Source of the DNA: Candidatus Latescibacterota bacterium | GTDB taxonomy: Bacteria > JAAXHH01 | NCBI GenBank assembly: GCA_022822725.1 | Contig: JAJEAN010000007.1 | Span: forward strand, 1,747,045-1,811,044 | Length of the DNA: 64,000 bases | Reading direction: 5' to 3' | In this document: piece after piece, positions 58,712 through 64,000 of the stretch | Numbering within the stretch: position 1 is the stretch's first letter | Layout of the letters: each line of letters begins with the position of its first letter | The notes under the pieces: model-generated | What the model was told of the DNA's origin: nothing | Databases searched by the model: none | The model's input: the letters and a program-made list of their open reading frames with translations, nothing else | Program-made: the position numbers and the translations under genes

Positions 58712-61432
58712 TCAGTTTTTAATTGGATTCATGACAGGCACAATCCTTCGCGGCGATACCTCCCGCACCAGCGACGCCAGCCCCGTCGGCGCGTCTTCGT
58801 CGACGCCGAACTGATTGACTTCGTCTTCGTCTTCACCGATCGGCGACGCCATCCCGGTCTCCGCGTCCAGTGTATACAGTTTCGCCGTCCACCCGCCGGC
58901 CAGGTACAACACGCCTCGATGTGAAGTCAGCCCGGTAGGCAGGTCTTCTCCGACGCCGAAATCAGGTGTGTTGCCAACGGGTGAAGCGGTTCCGGTGGCG
59001 GGATTCAACACGTATAACCGGGCCGAGTCGTAACCGACCATGAACAGATCGCCCCCGTGGGACGCAAGACCAAAGGGATGGTTTTCACCGACCCCGAATT
59101 CCACGGCGTTACCGACCGGGGCGGCTTCCCCCGTCACGGTATCCAGCGCGTATAGCCGGGTGTTCGTCCCACCGGCCATGTATAGCGTTCCGTCGTGGGA
59201 TGCCAGGCCCATGGGCTGGGTTTCGCCGACCCCGAATTCCACGGCGTCGCCGACCGGCGTGGCTACGCCGGTCTCCGGATCCAGCGTGTACAGTGCCGCG
59301 TTCCATCCTCCCGTCATGTACAACGTGCCGTGATGTGCGGCCAGGCCGGAGGGCTGGTACTCGTCGACGCCGAATCGCACGGATTCACCCACGGGCTTGG
59401 CTTCGCCCGTATTCGGATTCAGCCTGTACAGCCGGTCGGTGCCTTCGCCAACCATGAGCAGGCCTTCAGCGAAGCCGGCTTCGTCGCACCGCGACCCCAT
59501 CCATTCGTCCAGGCCATCGACCCAGTCGAGCAAGGCCGGGGTACTCGGCAGGCACAGCCCCTTATTGTCATGAAAGAAAAAGTGGGTGACGTCCGAAAGA
59601 TTCGTAAACGTACCCGGTATCATGCCGGTCAGCTGGTTTTCATGAAGATACAGTACTTCCAGATCGTCGAGCTGGCCCAGCTCGGACGGAACGGGTCCGG
59701 ACAGTTCGTTGCCCTGGACGTACAGCGCTTCGAGATCCTGGAGCCGCCCCAATTCGGATGGAATCGTTCCGGACAGCTTGTTTCTGTGGAGGTAAAGGGT
59801 CTCGAGATTGGAAAGCTGACCCAGTTCTACGGGTATTGACCCCGTCAGCTCGTTTCCATAGAGACTCAGCAGGCGCAGCTTGGGCTGATCGCCGAAGACC
59901 GCCGGGATCTCGCCCGATAGCTTGTTGGAGTTGAGGTACAGGATCTCGAGATTGTGAAACTGTCCCAGATCGGCGGGAATCTGACCGGACAACTGGTTCT
60001 CATCGAGGTCCATGCGTTCCAGGTTTTCCAGTTGACTCAATTCTACCGGAATCTCTCCTGCCAGCTGGTTCCGCCAGAGGTTCAGAAATTCCAGGTTTGT
60101 CATATCGCCCAGTTCCGGCGGGATCGGACCGGACAGCTTATTCGTGTCCAGGTGCAGAATCTTCAACTGGGACAGCTGTCCTATTTCGGCGGGGATCGAT
60201 CCGACCAGTTCGTTTTTGTCAAGTTCCAGGTGCTCAATACTGGAAAGTTGACCCAGTTCCGGCGGGATCGGACCGGTCAGATCGTTGCCGCCCAGGTCCA
60301 GTCGCGAAAGGCTGGCCATCTGCCCCAGTTCCCCGGGGATCGATTCCGTCAGGTGGTTGTTTCCGAGATTCAGTACTTCCAGGTTGGCGAGCGAAGCAAG
60401 CTCAACGGGAACGGTTCCCGACAATCCGTTGGCACCCAGGTCGAGGATCCTCAACTCGTCGAGCTGTGAAAGTACGACCGGAATGACGCCCGATACCTGG
60501 TTACCCGGCAGATCCAGTTCCCGCAGCTGGGACAGATTGACGAGGTTTGCGGGCAACCTGCCCTTCAGGTTGTTCGACCGCAGTTCCAGGCGGATCACCC
60601 TTCCGTTGGCGTCGGTCGTTACACCGTGCCATTCGGTCAGGGGTTCTTCGCTCAGCCAGTGCTCGCTGTCGTTCCAATTCGGACCATCCAGCGCGTGGTA
60701 GAAATCGATCAGTGTCGTGCGGTCGCTGATATCGATGGATACTGTCACGGTCACGCTGGCCGAAATCCCGCCGGAAGTCGCGGTAGCGGTCGCACTGCCG
60801 GTCCGAACGGCCGTAACCAGGCCGTCGTCGCTCAATGTCGCCACCGACGCGTCATTAATCGTCCAATTCACCGCCGCACCGTCGACGACCTGCCCATTAT
60901 CGTCCAACACAGAAGCATGCAGCCGGGCGGTCTCGCCGGCCTGGGTCAGCGTAACCGAGGACGGATCGATCGTGATCGCCCGTGCCGACTGGGATACCTT
61001 AACCGTGGACGTTCCCTGTTTCTGTCCCGCGGTGGCCGTGATATCCGCCGTTCCGTTGCTGAGCGCGGTGACGAGCCCTCCGCTGCTCACGGATGCCACG
61101 GCAGGATTCCGGCTGGCCCAGACCACCGCCTGGCCTGAAGACGCCGCGCCGGCCTCGTATTGCAACTGCGCATCGAGCGTCACGGACTGGCCGATCGCCG
61201 TCAGCGTGACCGCGGTCGGCGTCACGACCACGTTTGCCGGTCCGGACGGCCCGGTGGGGCTGTCCTCGCCGCAGGAAGCCAGGGCGAAGAGTGCGACCAC
61301 GAACGGTGCGAGAGCGAGAAAGCAGAAGGGGTGGCGGAGCGGATTTCGTCGGGTAGGCTTCTTGGGGGGTGGAGTCGTACAGGTGGAAGAAGGAGTTGAA
61401 GATACGCGAGTAACATGAAGCCGGGAGTGCAT
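58712..61432 (-). CDS. Surface lipoprotein with Ig-like, plant-type LRR and propeller-like repeats
   Basis: This 906-residue protein starts with a basic N-terminus and lipobox LFALASC (Cys54). Two BIG_2 Ig-like domains follow (about 66-230; NVVVTPTAVTLTAIGQSVTL, ITIDPSSVTLTQAGETARL). Next are an LRR N-cap (DRTTLIDFYHALDGPNWNDSEHW), 14 leucine-rich repeats of 24 residues (about 270-620; LxxLxLxxNxLxGxIPxELGxL, the plant-receptor-like class), then five repeats of about 46 residues (LYMAGG.N..LYALD..TGEAAPVGNAVEFGV). The last block resembles beta-propeller blades. It is probably exposed on the outer membrane and binds glycans or proteins. Ligand unknown. No partner gene is obvious. Confidence 0.85.
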   Translation of the reverse strand: MHSRLHVTRVSSTPSSTCTTPPPKKPTRRNPLRHPFCFLALAPFVVALFALASCGEDSPTGPSGPANVVVTPTAVTLTAIGQSVTLDAQLQYEAGAASSGQAVVWASRNPAVASVSSGGLVTALSNGTADITATAGQKQGTSTVKVSQSARAITIDPSSVTLTQAGETARLHASVLDDNGQVVDGAAVNWTINDASVATLSDDGLVTAVRTGSATATATSGGISASVTVTVSIDISDRTTLIDFYHALDGPNWNDSEHWLSEEPLTEWHGVTTDANGRVIRLELRSNNLKGRLPANLVNLSQLRELDLPGNQVSGVIPVVLSQLDELRILDLGANGLSGTVPVELASLANLEVLNLGNNHLTESIPGELGQMASLSRLDLGGNDLTGPIPPELGQLSSIEHLELDKNELVGSIPAEIGQLSQLKILHLDTNKLSGPIPPELGDMTNLEFLNLWRNQLAGEIPVELSQLENLERMDLDENQLSGQIPADLGQFHNLEILYLNSNKLSGEIPAVFGDQPKLRLLSLYGNELTGSIPVELGQLSNLETLYLHRNKLSGTIPSELGRLQDLEALYVQGNELSGPVPSELGQLDDLEVLYLHENQLTGMIPGTFTNLSDVTHFFFHDNKGLCLPSTPALLDWVDGLDEWMGSRCDEAGFAEGLLMVGEGTDRLYRLNPNTGEAKPVGESVRFGVDEYQPSGLAAHHGTLYMTGGWNAALYTLDPETGVATPVGDAVEFGVGETQPMGLASHDGTLYMAGGTNTRLYALDTVTGEAAPVGNAVEFGVGENHPFGLASHGGDLFMVGYDSARLYVLNPATGTASPVGNTPDFGVGEDLPTGLTSHRGVLYLAGGWTAKLYTLDAETGMASPIGEDEDEVNQFGVDEDAPTGLASLVREVSPRRIVPVMNPIKN

Positions 61433-61474
61433 AATCTGGATATCCTTTACGGTTTACCAATTACACGGACACAC

Positions 61475-61699
61475 TCAGCAAAAAGATCCGGAAAATGGCT
61501 TTCTGGGTTCCGTGCCGTCCTCGCGGCAAGAAACGAGATACTCGTCGATGGATCGATGGAATTCGCGTCGAAGCTCATCAACGTCGGTAGCCTCAAAGAT
61601 GGCAATCGGGTAGGAGCCACTGTTGACCACGCGTCCGTGTAGGCGTCCCACTGATTCGTCGTATTCGACCTCGGCGGCGTATCCTTTGTATTCCATCAT
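61475..61699 (-). CDS. Truncated HicB-like antitoxin
   Basis: This 74-residue protein (YKGYAAEVEYDESVGRLHGRVVNSG, DVDELRREFHRSIDEYLVSCREDGTEPRKPFSGSF) is the partial RNase-H-like fold of the HicB_lk family, which normally continues about 35 residues into a ribbon-helix-helix. Here a stop comes right after FSGSFC, so the DNA-binding part is missing. No hicA lies nearby. GGGAGTCAAGCC precedes the ATG. Confidence 0.78.
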   Translation of the reverse strand: MMEYKGYAAEVEYDESVGRLHGRVVNSGSYPIAIFEATDVDELRREFHRSIDEYLVSCREDGTEPRKPFSGSFC

Positions 61700-61883
61700 G
61701 GCTTGACTCCCAGCAGATTCGGCTCGGCCGGTTCGAGAGCGCCTGCGACTGATGTCGACCGCATTCCGTCATCAGCGACAGTGTAGGCGACTTGCTCGGA
61801 ACAGGACAGTAGCGCCACCTTACCGGGGTACAAAGTTTCTGTCCAGGTTCCGGTTGTAACCGCGAGACATTGTACAGGCTCGG

Positions 61884-62195
61884 TCAGGCCGGATGGTGCT
61901 CGTAACGCTGAACTTCAATCTCACCTGCACGTGCACGCATCTGAGAGGCGTCATACCACGCCTGCATCCTTAATAGCATATCCATGTTTACGGCAAAGGC
62001 CTTTTCAATACGCAAGGCCATCTCCGCAGACAGAGACGCATTGCCGTTGAGCAAAGCGGAGAGTGTTGCCCGGCGGACGCGTAGAATTTCGGCAGCCTTC
62101 GTGACGCTGAGATCAAATTCCTCGATAATCTCAGCGCGAATAAAGTCTCCCGGGTGGGAAGGGGTCATTTTAACATTGATCCCAACAGCGGCCAT
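61884..62195 (-). CDS. higA: HigA-type antitoxin (XRE helix-turn-helix)
   Basis: This 103-residue protein carries PSHPGDFIRAEIIEEFDLSVTKAAEILRVRRATLSALLNGNASLSAEMALRIEKAF, the HigA/VapA antidote pattern. The helix-turn-helix lies at about 30-60. HigA neutralises HigB mRNA interferase and represses the operon. The start overlaps the stop of what looks like the HigB tail (TGATG), and GGAGG lies in that tail. The rest of higB is missing; the Kef-type gene ends inside it. Confidence 0.88.
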   Translation of the reverse strand: MAAVGINVKMTPSHPGDFIRAEIIEEFDLSVTKAAEILRVRRATLSALLNGNASLSAEMALRIEKAFAVNMDMLLRMQAWYDASQMRARAGEIEVQRYEHHPA

Positions 62196-62251
62196 CAGTG
62201 ATAATCCTCCAGGTTCAAGCGGTCGATATAGCCGTCCGCCACCTCACGGCA
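62195..62251 (-). pseudogene. C-terminal remnant of higB
   Basis: On the minus strand, directly before higA, the frame CREVADGYIDRLNLEDYH ends in TGA that overlaps the higA ATG. HigB toxins end in a DG....V.IVDYH pattern followed by an overlapping higA start; DG, the spacing and DYH match here. Upstream codons merge into the end of the antiporter gene in another frame, so most of higB has been lost. Confidence 0.55.
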
Positions 62252-63851
62252 CTTCCGTACTGGTCTGCTCGGTCACGTGCGCGGCAAATCCCGAGCCTGC
62301 TTCCGCGTAGATGTAGTACACGCTCGATGCGCCGGCTGCTTCGAGGGGCTCGATCTCATCGGGAAACCGGGCTGTGGCTACTACCCGGCCGCTGTACGAG
62401 GTGGTCTTGAGCTGATCGAGGACGGCGACGTTGGCCTCCAGGTTCGGCAGCGTCAGCATCACCAGTTCCAGGGTATGGGCTTCCCGCACGCGATCCCAGA
62501 AGTCCGCGTCGCTTACGTCGCCCAGCAGCACGTTGCGGCCATTAGCCTGCTGACGTTCTACTTTTACAGCGTCGATCTCCACGCCGACGACGGTCCCGCC
62601 GTGAAGCCGATGCATGTTGTCGTACGTCGCAGTGCCGACACGGCCCATGCCGATCACCGCGATCTTCGACCCCCCGATGTCGAACAACCGGTCATCGTCA
62701 AGCCGCTCGGACCGTTGAAGTCGGTTCAACCACGACCGATACCGGGCGTGGATCTGCTGGGACCGGACATTGAGACCCGCCGCGACGACGCAGGACAGGG
62801 CCAGGGCGATCGCTATGGCGATCAGCCAGCTCCCGTCGAGCCAGCCGTTGCCCACGCCGATAGCCATAACGATGAGCCCGAACTCACTGAAGTTGGTCAG
62901 GTTCAGCGACGCCATGAGCGCGGTCCGGGCCCGTAATTTGAATCCCGTCAGCAAGGCGTAGAAGAACGCGGCCTTGAGCAGCACCAGCGGCGTGATGGCC
63001 GCGCCGACGAGCACTGCGTCCAGCGTCAGGGGGCCGGACAGGCCGACGGAGAGGAAGAAGGCGAGCAGGAAGAGATTCTTGAAGCCGAGCATGGTCTTGG
63101 CCATTTCGTCGGCCTTGGCGTTATTTGCAATAAGCACGCCCAGGGCGAGGGCGCCCAGGTCGCCCTTCAGGCCGACCAGCTCGAATATCTCCGCGCCGCC
63201 CAGCGCGAGCAGAAAGCCGTAGAGGACCAGGAGTTCGCCGTGGCCGACGCGCAGAAGCACGAAAATCAGCAGCGGCCGCATCGGTATGAGGAGCAGCACC
63301 AGCAGTGCCGTGAATGACGGACTCAGACCCGTCGAAAGCGCGATGAAGACGACGGCGACCAGATCCTGTACGATGAGTATGCCCACGGCGATCCGGCCAT
63401 GCAGCGAAGCCGTCTCCCCCTTTTCTTCCAGCACCTTCACGACAAACACCGTGCTCGAAAAACTCAATGCAAAGGCGATCAGCAGAGATCGGCCGAGATC
63501 GAGACCGGAGAAGAGCGACGTTCCCCAAAGGGCGAAGGCAAAGATGGCCGTTCCGAAGACCAGGGCGACCATGGCCATATGCAGTCCGGTGACGGCCCAG
63601 ACCTGCGGCCGTGCGAAGGTGCGGAGGTTCAGTTTGAGGCCGACGATGAACAGTAGCAGGGTGATGCCGAGGTCCGACAGCCTCCGGAGCACTTCGCCGC
63701 CGCCGATTCCGTACAGGTTGAGCACGAATCCCGCACAGAGGAATCCTACCAGGGGCGGCAGCCCGACGGCCCTGGACAGCAGGCCCAGTGCGAACGCTAT
63801 GACCAGCCAGGCGAGGTCTCCGAAGGCAAATGCGATCTGTTCGAAATCCAT
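62244..63851 (-). CDS. Kef-type cation:proton antiporter with TrkA-N domain
   Basis: This 535-residue protein has about twelve transmembrane helices of the CPA2 family (LSRAVGLPPLVGFLCAGFVLN, AFALSFSSTVFVVKVLEEKGE, VQDLVAVVF, LKGDLGALALGVLIAN). A C-terminal RCK/TrkA-N Rossmann domain starts at SKIAVIGMGRVGTATYDNMH. Such proteins exchange K+ or Na+ for H+ and are gated by NAD(H) or thiols. The YbaL/KefB type is closest. No KefF/KefG partner is present. Its 3' end runs into the higB remnant; its 5' leader contains a 15-bp repeat. Confidence 0.92.
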   Translation of the reverse strand: MDFEQIAFAFGDLAWLVIAFALGLLSRAVGLPPLVGFLCAGFVLNLYGIGGGEVLRRLSDLGITLLLFIVGLKLNLRTFARPQVWAVTGLHMAMVALVFGTAIFAFALWGTSLFSGLDLGRSLLIAFALSFSSTVFVVKVLEEKGETASLHGRIAVGILIVQDLVAVVFIALSTGLSPSFTALLVLLLIPMRPLLIFVLLRVGHGELLVLYGFLLALGGAEIFELVGLKGDLGALALGVLIANNAKADEMAKTMLGFKNLFLLAFFLSVGLSGPLTLDAVLVGAAITPLVLLKAAFFYALLTGFKLRARTALMASLNLTNFSEFGLIVMAIGVGNGWLDGSWLIAIAIALALSCVVAAGLNVRSQQIHARYRSWLNRLQRSERLDDDRLFDIGGSKIAVIGMGRVGTATYDNMHRLHGGTVVGVEIDAVKVERQQANGRNVLLGDVSDADFWDRVREAHTLELVMLTLPNLEANVAVLDQLKTTSYSGRVVATARFPDEIEPLEAAGASSVYYIYAEAGSGFAAHVTEQTSTEVP

Positions 63852-63896
63852 TTTGCAACCACTCTTTCCTACAAATCGTTATCTTTAGGGATTGGA

Positions 63897-63975
63897 TCGT
63901 CAGAGAATGTATCGTCAGAGAATGTATCGTCAGAGATCGTATCGTCAGAGAATGTGTTGTCAGACACCGTGTCGT
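63897..63975. repeat. 15-bp tandem repeat, five copies
   Basis: TCAGAGAATGTATCG-type units start at 63901, 63916, 63931, 63946 and 63961 upstream of the antiporter gene and reach almost to the window edge. Confidence 0.88.
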
Positions 63976-64000
63976 CCGTCCAGGTTCGTACAACAATTAT

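Noticed and set aside
63852-63996. Minus-strand frame through the 15-bp repeat continuing into the antiporter gene
   Set aside because: It consists of SLTIH-type repeats and then runs out of frame across the antiporter coding region; the antiporter start at 63851 is clear.

Overview
This window is a GC-rich, densely coded chromosomal segment from a Gram-negative bacterium. The evidence for a Gram-negative envelope is the beta-barrel-like exported proteins, several lipoboxes, a Tat-type lipoprotein and an FtsX-type permease. The 288-residue RpoD-like sigma factor at 47632-48498 has the short, region-1.1-free layout of the primary sigma factor of the FCB superphylum. Together with two phytanoyl-CoA dioxygenases, many ABC importers and corrinoid methyl-transfer genes, this suggests an uncultivated FCB-type lineage such as a Latescibacterota- or Gemmatimonadota-like marine organism. 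That placement is inference. No prophage, IS element, CRISPR array or rRNA was seen.

Region by region. 1-757: 3' part of a ketopantoate-reductase-like gene. 1012-7208: an operon for corrinoid-dependent methyl transfer, made of a homocysteine methyltransferase, a small 'virulence factor' family protein, an unknown protein with a two-fold FPCG repeat, a URO-D-type methyltransferase, a corrinoid protein and a reductive activator. 7209-8436: an AT-rich island with one HEPN-like gene. 8437-11074: acetyltransferase, lone HicB, MazEF and a PH-domain protein. 11107-15470: dehydrogenase, aldolase-like, cyclic amidohydrolase and lactonase genes. 15662-19447: a lipoprotein and a putative metal ABC system (DUF3299, ATPase, FtsX permease with a His/Asp-rich loop). 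19548-22378: two serine tRNAs, DUF3566, gltX and an SRPBCC protein. 22454-30158: coiled-coil protein, MFS, FbpABC-like importer, YqeC and rhomboid. 30255-38169: uvrB, a lysine-less SDR, and a sugar-type ABC importer led by a MORN-repeat gene. 38420-46532: two PhyH enzymes, amt-glnK, a methyltransferase, UPF0173, tpx and a GSA-aminotransferase relative. 46810-51845: thioredoxin, sigma factor, hsp20, dnaK and a basic 47-residue mini-gene. 51929-64000: exported proteins, YbdK, a DapF paralogue, tRNA-Asn, an MDR enzyme, a very large LRR surface lipoprotein, a Kef-type antiporter and several broken toxin-antitoxin remnants.

Three patterns stand out. First, the methyl-transfer operon has the parts of a methionine synthase as separate proteins, with a reductive activator in place of the AdoMet activation domain; whether it makes methionine is a hypothesis. 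Second, the stress region carries a near-consensus sigma-54 element before hsp20 with two 13-bp palindromes upstream, and a mini-gene bracketed by two near-identical terminators after dnaK. Third, short tandem repeats (15 to 65 bp) recur throughout, in gaps, across gene ends and in frame inside conserved enzymes, and antitoxin genes repeatedly lack their toxins.
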